From contig VGAL01000009.1 of the NCBI GenBank assembly GCA_016870715.1, positions 1 to 40,240 on the forward strand: a stretch of DNA of 40,240 nucleotides. Reading direction: 5' to 3'. A program made the position numbers and the translations under genes. The DNA comes from Actinomycetota bacterium (GTDB lineage Bacteria; Actinomycetota; Actinomycetes; Nanopelagicales; Nanopelagicaceae). Below are positions 14,930 through 24,771 of this stretch, in pieces (position 1 is the first letter of the stretch; every line of letters begins with the position of its first letter). The notes beneath the pieces were generated by a model, which was not told where the DNA came from, searched no databases, and saw nothing but the letters and a program-made list of their open reading frames with translations.

Positions 14930-16042
14930 CTAGTTATGGAGTGAGTGGATTGAGCTATCCCAACCTTTAACATCCTCTGGCTTACGCGGCCCTGGGCCGA
15001 TGTAGCGAGCAGATGGCCTGATCAAACGTCCAGTTCGCTTCTGTTCGAGAACATGTGCTGCCCATCCTGCAGTTCGCGCAGAGGTGAACATAGAGGTGAA
15101 GAGGTGTGAAGGTACTTGTGCAAAGTCGAGGACGACTGCTGCCCAGAATTCTACGTTGGTAGCAAGAACGCGCTCTGGATAGCGTTCTTGAAGCTCGGCG
15201 AGCGCTGCTTGTTCAAGGGCAAGTGCAATCTCATAACGCGGTGCGCCAAGTTCCTTTGCAGTTCGACGTAGGGTGCGAGCACGTGGATCTTCAGCGCGAT
15301 AGACGCGATGGCCAAACCCCATCAAGCGCTCACCGCGATCCATAACATCCTTGACGTACTTGCGAGCATCGTCAGTTTTCTCTACTCCTTCAATCATGTG
15401 AAGTACGCGAAGTGGTGCGCCGCCATGAAGTGGTCCGGACATCGCTCCGATAGCGCCGGAGATCGACGCGGCAACATCGGCACCAGTTGAGGCAATGACA
15501 CGGGCGGTGAAAGTCGAAGCATTCATGCCATGTTCAGCGGCAGAGACAAAGTAGGCATCAATCGCGCGCACGTGGAGTGGATCAGGTTCACCACGCCAGC
15601 GGATCATCATTCGCTCGACAACTGTATGCGCCTTATCAATCTCTGATTGCGGAACCATTGGTTGCCACGTTCCACGAGCAGATTGCGCAACATAAGAGAG
15701 AACCATTACTGATACGCGAGCAAGATTGCTTCGCGCTTCATCATCTGAGATATCTAGTAGCGGCTTTAAGCCCCACGCAGGCGCGAGCATTGCAATCGCC
15801 GATTGCACATCAACGCGGACATCACCTGAGTGCACTGGTAGCGGAAATTGTTCGGCAGCAGGAAGTCCTGGATTAAATTCATTATCAACGAGTAAGCCCC
15901 AGACATTTCCAAATGTCACGCGACCAACGAGATCCTCGATGTCGACTCCGCGGTAGCGCAGCGCGCTTCCCTCTTTATCCGGCTCAGCAATCTCTGATTC
16001 GAAGGCAATGACACTTTCAAGACCCGGTTTAAAGTCGTCCAT
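14930..16042 (-). CDS. citA: citrate synthase (CitA/citrate synthase 2 type)
   Basis: A 370-residue enzyme that condenses acetyl-CoA and oxaloacetate. The start is the ATG at 16042 with AAGGGAG upstream; the open frame continues to 16219 but those residues do not belong to the family. Catalytic histidines are H206 (GPLHGGAP) and H245 (GFGHRVYRAEDPR). The third catalytic position, normally Asp in an NVDF motif, reads NVEFW (E298); I believe the actinobacterial CitA group shares this Glu. It is divergent from pdxH with 150 bases between the start codons, and photolyase follows three bases after its stop. It may be a second citrate or 2-methylcitrate synthase; the canonical GltA is not in the window. 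Confidence 0.93.
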   Translation of the reverse strand: MDDFKPGLESVIAFESEIAEPDKEGSALRYRGVDIEDLVGRVTFGNVWGLLVDNEFNPGLPAAEQFPLPVHSGDVRVDVQSAIAMLAPAWGLKPLLDISDDEARSNLARVSVMVLSYVAQSARGTWQPMVPQSEIDKAHTVVERMMIRWRGEPDPLHVRAIDAYFVSAAEHGMNASTFTARVIASTGADVAASISGAIGAMSGPLHGGAPLRVLHMIEGVEKTDDARKYVKDVMDRGERLMGFGHRVYRAEDPRARTLRRTAKELGAPRYEIALALEQAALAELQERYPERVLATNVEFWAAVVLDFAQVPSHLFTSMFTSARTAGWAAHVLEQKRTGRLIRPSARYIGPGPRKPEDVKGWDSSIHSLHN

Positions 16043-16179
16043 GGGGCTCCCTTGAGAGTAGGTACTGGCACGTATTCTGCCCCTGCTTTGCGCTCTGGCA
16101 AACCAGAAGTGCGCCTTATCTCCAGGTTTTAGAGAGTGGCGCGCCACACACTCACCTCTCACAGGCGCCTTCAGGGGTC

Positions 16180-16185
16180 TAGATT
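16180..16185 (+). promoter_or_regulatory. -10 box of a leaderless pdxH transcript
   Basis: TAGATT lies seven bases before the pdxH ATG at 16193 and supports that start over an in-frame ATG at 16136. Confidence 0.55.
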
Positions 16186-16192
16186 TGCGCAT

Positions 16193-16864
16193 ATGAGCGA
16201 ACCCTCTGATATCAATCAATCGATACGAGAGATGCGCCGCTCGTATGGACAGGTCGGACTTACCGAAGCCCTAGCCGGCGATAATCCACTCTCGCTCTTC
16301 TCGCTCTGGCTCCAGGAGGCGGCGGGCAATCCCTACATCGTCGAGGCCAATGCCATGGTGCTAAGCACCTTCGATGGCAAACAGATCTCGGCACGAACCG
16401 TCTTACTCAAAGGCTTTGATTCAGAGCGCGGAGGATGCACCTTCTTCACCAACTATCGCTCACGTAAAGCTCAAGCGATGGATGCCAATCCAGAGGTCTC
16501 ACTTCTCTTTCCTTGGTTTCCCATGGAGCGACAAGTAATTATCAATGCTCGCGTCGAGAAAGTATCGCGAGGGGAATCCGAGGAGTATTTCGCCTCTCGA
16601 CCATGGGGGAGTCGGATTGGCGCATGGGCCAGTAATCAATCGACAGTGATCACGGATCGAAGTGACCTGGAAGAGAAGTGGCGCGTGACTTCAGAGAAAT
16701 ACCCTGAAGGCTCCAATGTTCCGCTCCCCGATAACTGGGGTGGGTATTGTGCAATTCCTCACTCTTTTGAATTTTGGCAAGGTCGATACTCCCGTTTACA
16801 TGACCGGATTCGCTTCGCGCGTATGAGTGATGGCTCATGGTTGCGCCAACGATTAGCTCCCTAA
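16193..16864 (+). CDS. pdxH: pyridoxamine/pyridoxine 5'-phosphate oxidase
   Basis: A 223-residue FMN enzyme that oxidises PNP or PMP to pyridoxal 5'-phosphate. Family segments are in order: SIREMRRSYGQ at the N terminus, QISARTVLLKGFD, FFTNYRSRKAQ, LLFPWFPMERQV, SEEYFASRPWGSRIGAWAS, and the C-terminal FEFWQGRYSRLHDRIRF, with the Arg/His that contact PLP, ending WLRQRLAP as usual. Length is normal. The start at 16193 fits both the family N terminus and a leaderless -10 box. serC follows 35 bases downstream on the same strand but has its own -10 box. In an organism with many PLP enzymes (SerC, kynureninase and the CefD-like protein here) this is the salvage or final step. Confidence 0.96.
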   Translation: MSEPSDINQSIREMRRSYGQVGLTEALAGDNPLSLFSLWLQEAAGNPYIVEANAMVLSTFDGKQISARTVLLKGFDSERGGCTFFTNYRSRKAQAMDANPEVSLLFPWFPMERQVIINARVEKVSRGESEEYFASRPWGSRIGAWASNQSTVITDRSDLEEKWRVTSEKYPEGSNVPLPDNWGGYCAIPHSFEFWQGRYSRLHDRIRFARMSDGSWLRQRLAP

Positions 16865-16887
16865 TCCACCTGCTATCCAAACTTCGG

Positions 16888-18092
<1,205 letters not shown>

Positions 18093-18099
18093 ATATTTC

Positions 18100-19278
18100 C
18101 TAGAAATACTTCCGAAAAACTCGCTTTATCTTTCGAGTAATTGGGAAATCCTTAATTACCTTATGTTCAGCTGGCTCATCAGGGGTTGCCACTTTGTCTA
18201 ATGCAGGTGAACTTTGATCTAGGGAGTCTGCGATGCGCTCCAAGTTTGTTGCAATTGAAATATTTCGAGCAAGTTGCTCAGAATCTGCCTTACTCGCATC
18301 CTCAATCAATTTCTCCGTGAGATCAGCTCCGGCTTGGCGTACATCATCAGTGATAGAGGAATCGCCATCATGCCCATCAACGATAGCGAAGTCCTTTACT
18401 TTCTCCGATATTGCAGAGCTCGCAGTGGCTAGCGCCTGCGCTATTTGAACCCGCGTACCTTCGCTTATTCCCCCTTCGACTGCGGTGTCAAAGAGCGTTC
18501 GCGCAATGGTACGCACCTGAACGACAGTGTGCTCCACAGCAACCCCGCGCGCATAGAGCTCCTCTGCTTCATCGAATTCCGCTGTAGGAAACCACCGGGC
18601 AAAACTCTTCGCCTCGAGCGCTTGTGCGCGAACTTTAGGAATCTCTTCTACTAACAGGCGCGCTTGTGCTAACCAATTACCAGCATCTTTTTCGGTAAAA
18701 CCATGGGCAACTCCTGACGACATCTTGGCTAGAAGTAATGCGCACTTGTTACCAAGGCGGGAGATTTGATCGATTGTTCGCCCTGCTGGAGTTTTCGGAT
18801 GTGAGAAGTAGGAGAAGAGAATGGCAATCGCGGCTCCCAAAAGAGTGGATTGTGTTCGATGGATTGCTGTGTTCTCACCGAATGCCGGTCCAATCACAAT
18901 GAGCGCTGTCACTGGAACGTTGATGGAAGCGACTTCTCCTAGGTGTAGCGCGCGAGCGACAACCGCGCAGAGAAAGACCGTGATACCCACGGTGATGAAG
19001 CCGAAACCAAAGAGCCACACTGCGGTCAGCGCGATACCGGCGCCGATTGAAGTGCCAACAATCTGACCAAACCCCTCGCGAATTGATTTATGGACGGAGA
19101 TGCGCGTTGAGAGGCTGGCTACGATCGCTGCTACTAATCCCCCATCAACTATGAGTAGGTCGCCTAACACCCAGGCAACCGCTGCGGCAACAGCTGTGAC
19201 GGTGATCTGACGAACCCATACGGCGCGGTCGGTGAAGAGTTTGATAAACCGCTTACCGACATTGGGCTTGCCCACCAT
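18100..19278 (-). CDS. FUSC/aromatic acid exporter-like membrane protein
   Basis: A 392-residue protein. The N-terminal 165 residues carry about six membrane helices in the pattern of the FUSC/ArAE (DUF939-like) domain, with a conserved-looking segment of residues in the loop RISVHKSIREGFGQIVGT. The remaining 225 residues are soluble and mostly helical, with an acidic middle and a basic end (IKRVFRKYF). Relatives are thought to export aromatic acids or other small molecules, but few have been tested. The gene is alone on its strand, convergent with the serC microprotein gene and divergent from the GNAT gene by 37 bases. Confidence 0.82.
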   Translation of the reverse strand: MVGKPNVGKRFIKLFTDRAVWVRQITVTAVAAAVAWVLGDLLIVDGGLVAAIVASLSTRISVHKSIREGFGQIVGTSIGAGIALTAVWLFGFGFITVGITVFLCAVVARALHLGEVASINVPVTALIVIGPAFGENTAIHRTQSTLLGAAIAILFSYFSHPKTPAGRTIDQISRLGNKCALLLAKMSSGVAHGFTEKDAGNWLAQARLLVEEIPKVRAQALEAKSFARWFPTAEFDEAEELYARGVAVEHTVVQVRTIARTLFDTAVEGGISEGTRVQIAQALATASSAISEKVKDFAIVDGHDGDSSITDDVRQAGADLTEKLIEDASKADSEQLARNISIATNLERIADSLDQSSPALDKVATPDEPAEHKVIKDFPITRKIKRVFRKYF

Positions 19279-19315
19279 GTGCTAAGTATCTCGCGAATTA
19301 TGTAAGACTTGCCAA

Positions 19316-19780
19316 ATGGCTTCTGAGGTCAGGATTCGAGCGGTTGAGCGCGACTACCCCGTCAAACGCTCAACAAGTCCATTCGATGATTGGGGGGCGA
19401 TCTCGGAAGAGGCTCAATCAATGACGATATTCCGTTGGCTGATTGAAATGCAAAGCGCAGGCCAATGGCAAGAAGTTGGCAATCTTTCAGCGCATGCAGT
19501 CTGGTATGGCCCGACGGAGAGCTCGAAGGCGATGAATATCGGCATTAGCGTGCTCGAGGAATTTCGAGGGCAGGGAATCGGTTCGATCGCCCAGCGTTTA
19601 CTTGCAGAGGAACTTCATGCGCAAGGGGTGGTACGTGTAGAAGCATCGACCGATGTTATAAATATCGCCGAGCAGAGAGCGTTGAAAAGCGCTGGATTTA
19701 TCTATGAAGGAACTCTGCGAAAAGCCCAAGGGCGAGCCGATGGAGTACATGACTTACAGGTCTGGTCACATCTTTCGTAA
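19316..19780 (+). CDS. GNAT-family N-acetyltransferase (RimJ/RimL type)
   Basis: A 154-residue acetyltransferase. The acetyl-CoA binding motif A is visible: ISVLEEFRGQGIGSIAQRLL (about 75-94), followed by VEASTDVINIAEQRALKSAGF, YEGTLRKAQ and DLQVWSHL, as in RimJ/RimL enzymes that acetylate protein N termini or small amines. The substrate is unknown. A weak -10-like TAAGAC lies seven bases before the ATG with no ribosome binding site. Its 3' end overlaps the 3' end of the L-lactate dehydrogenase gene by 15 bases (convergent). Confidence 0.88.
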   Translation: MASEVRIRAVERDYPVKRSTSPFDDWGAISEEAQSMTIFRWLIEMQSAGQWQEVGNLSAHAVWYGPTESSKAMNIGISVLEEFRGQGIGSIAQRLLAEELHAQGVVRVEASTDVINIAEQRALKSAGFIYEGTLRKAQGRADGVHDLQVWSHLS

Positions 19781-21022
19781 GTAAGAGACATGATCCGGAT
19801 TTAGCTCCGAGAGATCACGTGCTCCGAGTAATTTCATCGTCCTTAACATCTGTGAACGTAAAATCTCGAGCGCTCGATCGACTCCCGCGCGACCACCGGC
19901 CATCAGACCGTAGAGATAGGCGCGCCCTGCCCAGGTGAAATTGGCACCAGATGCAATAGCGGCAATGACATCGCCGCCATGCATGATTCCGGTATCCATA
20001 TGTACTTCCGCGCGCTTACCGACCGCTGCTACGACATCGGGAATTAAGGTATAGGGGACGACTGCTCGGTCTGCTTGTCGACCGCCATGATTAGAGAGAA
20101 TGAGGGCATCTGCGCCAGCTTCGACTGCAGCGATTGCATCATCTACTCGTTGAATTCCCTTGACGACAAGTTTTCCATTCCATTGAGTTCTGATCCAACG
20201 GAGATCTTCATAACTAATCGTGGGATCGAAGACAAAGTCCATCAACTCAGCGACTGTGCCCTTCCATGAATCCAATGAGGCAAATTTCAACGGTTCGGTA
20301 GTAAGAAAGTTCATCCACCAGGCTGGTCGTGGAATCGCGTTGAGAATAGTCTTCGTCGAAATCGATGGTGGAATCGTCATGCCATTTCTCGTGTCACGAA
20401 GTCGAGCTCCTGCTACCGGGACATCCACGGTGAGGATCAGAGTATCTACGCCGACATTTGCCGCGCGATGAACGAGCTCCATGGAACGTTCACGGTCTTT
20501 CCACATATACAACTGAAATGCGTTTCGCCCTTCAGGGGCTGCCTTAACCACCTCTTCGATAGAAGTTGTTCCTAATGTGGAGAGACAGAAGGGGATTCCA
20601 GCTGCTTGCGCCGCTGCTGCGCCTGCGCGCTCGCCTTCATGCTGCATCATTCGTGCAAAACCAGTTGGTGCAATTCCCAATGGCATCGAATGTCTCTGTC
20701 CAAGCATTTCAACTGAGAGATCGACTTTGGAGACATCAATCAAAACTTTGGGATGAAATTGAATACTCTCGAAAGTTTGACGGGCCCGTTCAAGTGAACT
20801 CTCAGTCTCAGCAGATCCATCGGTGTAATCGAACGGCGCCTGCGGAGTTCGACGTTTCGCGATTGTGCGGAGATCCCAAATCGTTAGAGCGCGAGCGAGT
20901 CGACGTCGCTTCGGGCTGAGGATTGGCTTACGAAATCTCATCAACCCAGCCAGCTCTTTAAAGCCAGGGAATCTACGCTTGACCTTGGTTTTTGCTAATT
21001 TCTTTGCTTTCGCATTCGCCAT
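19766..21022 (-). CDS. lldD: FMN-dependent L-lactate dehydrogenase (alpha-hydroxy acid oxidase family)
   Basis: A 418-residue member of the FMN-dependent alpha-hydroxy acid dehydrogenases. Active-site residues by family position: Y66 (FDYTDG), Y172 (FQLYMWKD), D200 (LTVDVPVAG), K288 (LVVKGI), H312 and R315 (SNHGGRQ). LldD oxidises L-lactate to pyruvate and passes electrons to quinone; glycolate or mandelate cannot be excluded. The N terminus is Lys/Arg-rich (residues 3-17), which may aid membrane association. The start at 21022 is preferred to the in-frame codon at 21073 because TATGCT lies six bases before it (leaderless). It is divergent from the K+ channel gene. Confidence 0.92.
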   Translation of the reverse strand: MANAKAKKLAKTKVKRRFPGFKELAGLMRFRKPILSPKRRRLARALTIWDLRTIAKRRTPQAPFDYTDGSAETESSLERARQTFESIQFHPKVLIDVSKVDLSVEMLGQRHSMPLGIAPTGFARMMQHEGERAGAAAAQAAGIPFCLSTLGTTSIEEVVKAAPEGRNAFQLYMWKDRERSMELVHRAANVGVDTLILTVDVPVAGARLRDTRNGMTIPPSISTKTILNAIPRPAWWMNFLTTEPLKFASLDSWKGTVAELMDFVFDPTISYEDLRWIRTQWNGKLVVKGIQRVDDAIAAVEAGADALILSNHGGRQADRAVVPYTLIPDVVAAVGKRAEVHMDTGIMHGGDVIAAIASGANFTWAGRAYLYGLMAGGRAGVDRALEILRSQMLRTMKLLGARDLSELNPDHVSYLRKM

Positions 21023-21028
21023 GTCCGA

Positions 21029-21034
21029 AGCATA
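21029..21034 (-). promoter_or_regulatory. -10 box of a leaderless lldD transcript
   Basis: On the minus strand TATGCT lies six bases before the ATG at 21022, with TCGGAC between. It supports this start over the in-frame codon at 21073. Confidence 0.5.
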
Positions 21035-21076
21035 CCCGTGGCTAAACAGAGATAGACATCTCGACGAGGGCAAGGC

Positions 21077-21082
21077 TAGATT
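21077..21082 (+). promoter_or_regulatory. -10 box of a leaderless K+ channel transcript
   Basis: TAGATT lies six bases before the ATG at 21089, with GCCGAT between and no ribosome binding site. Confidence 0.55.
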
Positions 21083-21088
21083 GCCGAT

Positions 21089-21478
21089 ATGAAATCACTA
21101 TCGAACCTCTTCGTGAAGGTAGCAAACTCCCCCAGGTTACTGGTGCTCACCTCGCTCATCCTTTTATCTGTCGCCTCGATCTCTTATTCCATCTTCGAGA
21201 AGAAGAACGTCATTGACTCGCTCTGGTGGGCGCTCATCACCTCGACCACAGTTGGATATGGGGACTTCTACCCTGCGAGCCTAGGTGGGCGCGTTACGGC
21301 AATCGTGCTCTTGCTCGTGATGATTGTCTTCTTGATTCCGATGATTACCGCATCATTTGCATCGAAGCTCATCGTGAATCGTGATGCATTCACTCACGAA
21401 GAGCAGGAAGAAATGAAGATTCTTCTGAAAAAAATCGTGGAGATTGAAGAGAAGCAACTCAAAGAAAAAGGCGAATAG
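21089..21478 (+). CDS. two-TM potassium channel protein
   Basis: A 129-residue protein with the minimal K+ channel design: a first helix (about 16-34), a pore helix with DSLWWALITS, the selectivity filter TTVGYGD (53-59), and a second helix (about 66-92). The C-terminal 35 residues are charged and likely form a coiled coil (EEQEEMKILLKKIVEIEEK) that could help tetramer assembly. There is no RCK/TrkA_N or cyclic-nucleotide domain, so gating cannot be inferred. Four subunits would form the pore in the cytoplasmic membrane. It is divergent from lldD and convergent with the lipoprotein gene, ten bases away. Confidence 0.92.
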   Translation: MKSLSNLFVKVANSPRLLVLTSLILLSVASISYSIFEKKNVIDSLWWALITSTTVGYGDFYPASLGGRVTAIVLLLVMIVFLIPMITASFASKLIVNRDAFTHEEQEEMKILLKKIVEIEEKQLKEKGE

Positions 21479-21488
21479 CTTCTATCTC

Positions 21489-22037
21489 TTAGGCGATTGT
21501 TCCTTCGAAGTTGACCTTCGCTGCCGAGAACCATGTCTTCACGACAAGATTTTCGCCAGGCTTACCAACGCAACCGGTTGCATACTTGAAACTAATCGTC
21601 TCGCCAATAGGAAGAATGACAACTGGAACACCTTCATAGCCATTTTCTGGATCCACAATCTCAAGACAGGTATTCACGCCGGAATCTGCAGAGAAGACAA
21701 TTGAAGAAGTATCAAGATCTTCCGTAGAGCCATTCTTGATTGAGATTTCCATGGTGTTGACCGTCAAATTCTCGGTGTAGTTCTGTGCATCAGCGCTTGG
21801 CATAAAGTTCATAGGTTGTGAGACCGTGACGTCGATGCCACCTTCGATTGCAGTGGTCTCACCAAATACACCCTTGATAGAGACGAGGGCGCCATCGGTT
21901 TGATCCTCGGTCAATTTATTAGCCTGAGTACCAGCTACCTCATCAGAGGCTGACTTTTCGGAATTGCCACCGCCACCACCGCATGCAGAGAGCAGGAGAG
22001 CAAGTAGCGCGACGGGAAGAATTACCAATTTCTTCAT
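21489..22037 (-). CDS. exported lipoprotein, function unknown
   Basis: A 182-residue lipoprotein: basic start, hydrophobic stretch and lipobox LLSAC, giving a lipidated Cys after cleavage, then a Gly-rich, Ser/Glu linker. The remaining 120 residues look like an Ig-like beta-sandwich resembling DUF4352-type exported domains; two further cysteines (NTCLE and ATGCVG) could form a disulfide. ATG at 22037 was chosen over one six bases upstream because AAGG lies at a better distance. The tRNA-Tyr gene lies upstream on the same strand. Confidence 0.82.
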   Translation of the reverse strand: MKKLVILPVALLALLLSACGGGGGNSEKSASDEVAGTQANKLTEDQTDGALVSIKGVFGETTAIEGGIDVTVSQPMNFMPSADAQNYTENLTVNTMEISIKNGSTEDLDTSSIVFSADSGVNTCLEIVDPENGYEGVPVVILPIGETISFKYATGCVGKPGENLVVKTWFSAAKVNFEGTIA

Positions 22038-22090
22038 TATCAACCTTTTCTAGTGTGAATGGGTGGTTCAGGTACAAATCATAATAGCAA

Positions 22091-22176
22091 TGGTGGCGGG
22101 TAGAGGATTTGAACCTCTGAAGGCGTAAGCCGGCGGATTTACAGTCCGCTCCCATTGGCCGCTCGGGCAACCCGCC
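22091..22176 (-). tRNA. tRNA-Tyr (anticodon GTA)
   Basis: A class II tRNA: acceptor stem GGCGGGT/ACCCGCC with discriminator A, anticodon loop CTGTAAA (GTA, reading TAC/TAT), a long variable arm as normal for bacterial tRNA-Tyr, and T arm with GTTCAAATC. The CCA end is encoded (22091-22093), unlike the tRNA-Arg in this window. Confidence 0.96.
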
Positions 22177-22213
22177 ATTGGCTATTGAGCAGGTGAACTA
22201 TACCCGTAAACCA

Positions 22214-24607
22214 CTAGCTGTTGAGACTCAGCGCTGCAAGGGCGCCATTGACGATGGAGCCGGAATCAAGATCATGAATCTTGTAGAGGTCAGGAATATT
22301 TCCGGACTGACCGAAACTATCCACGCCCATCGCCACTTGTGGGGCGCCAAGTGCCGAACCCAACCATGCCAGCGCATGCGAAGAACTGTCATGAATAGAA
22401 ACTATTGGTGCACGTTCGGAGAAGATTGGACGCATTGAACCAGGAAATGATGGTGTGTTCGCAGTTCTAATCCCTTGCTTTAAGGTACGTTGCCAACTTC
22501 CGTAGAGGCGACCGGGTGAAGTGACATCAACTACGTGCGCGATAACTCCCTCATTCGCTAATTCCTCTGCCGCTGCAATCACCTCTGGCATCACTGCGCC
22601 ACAGCCAACTAAGTGAACTGTAGGCGCGTGGTAATCCTCACTCTTAGCCAATGCAGCGCGTCCATCTATTAGTCGATAGGCCCCAGCAAGAACTTGCGCG
22701 CGAAGCGTTGCTTCACCAAGTCGTTCCCGAGCGCTTACAAATGGGCTTTGATCAATCGCACGAGTGGTTAGTCGGAAGTAAAAAGCTAATTCGTTTGGAC
22801 GAAGATCAGGAGTGGTATCGACTTTGCTTCCAGCAACGTGCGCGACCGCATCACAGAGGAGCCAATCAAGAGCCTGTCCGTATGCAGGCTCAATAAGTAC
22901 CACACCAGGTAATTCGATTCCCACTGAAGGAGTGATAGTCGATTGATGTGCTCCACCTTCCGGAGCAAGCGTCAATCCTGATGGCGTTCCAGTCACGATA
23001 AATTTCGCACCCGAATAGACGCTATAAATAAATGCATCAAGACCTCGCAAGACAAACGGGTCGTAGACCGTTCCGATCGGAATGAGCGGTTGATTGTGCA
23101 GGTCTTTGGATAGGCCCAATTGCCCTAAGAGGCTAAACAAATTCATCTCACTGATACCAAGTTCAATATGTTGTCCCGTAGGTCCTTCGGCCCACTTCAA
23201 TATCGGATCTTCATTCCATCGACGCCGTTGCTCTGGATGGAACACACCTGCTCTATTGATGAAGCCACCAAGATTGGTGGATGTGGCAACATCAGGTGCG
23301 GTTGTGACAAGTAGGGGGCGTATCGATTCGTCGCGACTCATCTCACTCAAGACTCGTCCGAAAATCTCTTGAGTTGAGGATTTGCCTCCACCTTTTACCC
23401 CAGTGGTTATTGGAATACTCACCTGAGCGTCAGGGTCGGGTTGAGGGTGAGTGAGCGCTACTCCTCGAGCGCGCACGAGTGCATCTTCAGCGCTGCCAGG
23501 TTCGAAGCGTTCCCATTCGTTCTCGCGAGTAAGTCCGACGCGAGCGCGGAGCGCATCAATTTGAGCCTCGGAGATCTGAGCCGAGTGATTACGTGGATCG
23601 CCAGCTATTGGTAAGTGCCAACCTTTGATGGTGTAAGCAAAAACAACGCTTGGTCGATCGGTTACTGCATCACATTCGGCAAATGCTTGGAGAAGTGATT
23701 CAACGTTATGTCCGCCCAAGTCGGTAAGAATCTCGAATAATTCCTCATCAGCAAAGCTCGTTAAGAACTCAGAAGTTCCAGCAGGAGCACCTTCGAGGAA
23801 ACGCGCCCGAGCTTGCGCAGGTGTCAATCCAAAGAGGGATTGATATTGCTCGTTGGGAATGTCATCAAACCAACGCTTGAAGGGTTCACTGCCTGGTCGA
23901 GTGAAAACCTCTTCTAATCTCGAGCCATATTTGATTTCGCGAACATGCCACCCTGCCGCCTGGAATTGCGCTCTCCATTGAGCGATGCGAATTCCTGGTA
24001 TCACCCGATCCAAGGATTGGCGATTGAAATCAACAATCCACATCACATTACCAAGGCCATCAGTCGCGGGGTCTGCTAAAGCCTCCCAAATATTTCCCTC
24101 ATCTAACTCTGCATCTCCGATAATTGCGACGAAGCGCGAATGTGGCCGAGGACCAAAATGTGCATCGATGTATCGTCGAGTCGCTGCGGCAAAAAGCGGT
24201 GCGACCGCGCCTAGCCCAACCGATCCCGTGGAGAAATCAACGATGTCAGGATCTTTGGTGCGCGAGGGATAACTCTGCAATCCCCCTGCAGTCCGCAGCT
24301 GGGTTAAGTACCTCTTATCTAAATTGCCGAGCAAATATTGGATTGCGTGGAAGACTGGTGAGGCGTGCGGTTTAACGCTTACTCGATCATGTGCATCAAG
24401 ATAGTTGAAATAGAGTGCGGTCATCAAAGAGACCATAGAAGCACTTGAAGCTTGATGGCCACCGACCTTTAATCCATCGAGATTCTCCCGCTCGCGGTTT
24501 GCGTAATCAATCATTCGAGTAGATAGCCAGAGCACCCGCTCTTGAATCTTTTCCAGCATCTTGATTTCATCAGCAGGCAGGCTGGTGGGTAGCTTCACAT
24601 CTCTCAT
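22214..24607 (-). CDS. homodimeric E1-type 2-oxoacid (pyruvate) dehydrogenase / AceE-like transketolase-family protein
   Basis: A 797-residue thiamin diphosphate enzyme with the layout of AceE: ThDP-binding N domain (about 1-360), pyrimidine-binding middle domain (about 430-630, with GISEMNLFSLLGQLG) and a C-terminal transketolase domain (about 650-797). The ThDP/Mg motif is GDAELDEG (164-171) leading to FNRQSLD with N195, close to the GDGEMDE...NLQRLD of E. coli AceE. It is about 90 residues shorter than AceE. The family decarboxylates pyruvate for the pyruvate dehydrogenase complex, but no E2 or E3 gene is near, and shorter homologues have untested roles. AGAGGGGG precedes the ATG. It is divergent from the gntR gene. 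Confidence 0.85.
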   Translation of the reverse strand: MRDVKLPTSLPADEIKMLEKIQERVLWLSTRMIDYANRERENLDGLKVGGHQASSASMVSLMTALYFNYLDAHDRVSVKPHASPVFHAIQYLLGNLDKRYLTQLRTAGGLQSYPSRTKDPDIVDFSTGSVGLGAVAPLFAAATRRYIDAHFGPRPHSRFVAIIGDAELDEGNIWEALADPATDGLGNVMWIVDFNRQSLDRVIPGIRIAQWRAQFQAAGWHVREIKYGSRLEEVFTRPGSEPFKRWFDDIPNEQYQSLFGLTPAQARARFLEGAPAGTSEFLTSFADEELFEILTDLGGHNVESLLQAFAECDAVTDRPSVVFAYTIKGWHLPIAGDPRNHSAQISEAQIDALRARVGLTRENEWERFEPGSAEDALVRARGVALTHPQPDPDAQVSIPITTGVKGGGKSSTQEIFGRVLSEMSRDESIRPLLVTTAPDVATSTNLGGFINRAGVFHPEQRRRWNEDPILKWAEGPTGQHIELGISEMNLFSLLGQLGLSKDLHNQPLIPIGTVYDPFVLRGLDAFIYSVYSGAKFIVTGTPSGLTLAPEGGAHQSTITPSVGIELPGVVLIEPAYGQALDWLLCDAVAHVAGSKVDTTPDLRPNELAFYFRLTTRAIDQSPFVSARERLGEATLRAQVLAGAYRLIDGRAALAKSEDYHAPTVHLVGCGAVMPEVIAAAEELANEGVIAHVVDVTSPGRLYGSWQRTLKQGIRTANTPSFPGSMRPIFSERAPIVSIHDSSSHALAWLGSALGAPQVAMGVDSFGQSGNIPDLYKIHDLDSGSIVNGALAALSLNS

Positions 24608-24755
24608 GGAATCCCCCTCTTGTTGGATTTCAACGTCAGGTGCTTATAGGCAGATTAGCCGTTTGGCGAGCCCTATTCCACTGAATCCCACGCACGTTAT
24701 CCGTTCGTAACAATCTACAATCTAGTAATAAAGGGGGTACCTAGTTACACTCGGG

Positions 24756-24767
24756 TTTCCTAGGAAA
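24756..24767. promoter_or_regulatory. perfect palindrome upstream of gntR
   Basis: TTTCCTAGGAAA is a perfect 12-bp palindrome five bases before the first possible gntR start codon (GTG at 24772). It could be an autoregulatory operator; GGTACC at 24736-24741 is a second small palindrome. Function inferred only. Confidence 0.3.
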
Positions 24768-24771
24768 GTAG

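Noticed and set aside
16043-16219. N-terminal extension of citrate synthase to 16219 and of pdxH back to 16136
   Set aside because: The two extensions overlap each other head-on, do not match family N termini, and better starts with a ribosome binding site (16042) or -10 box (16193) exist.
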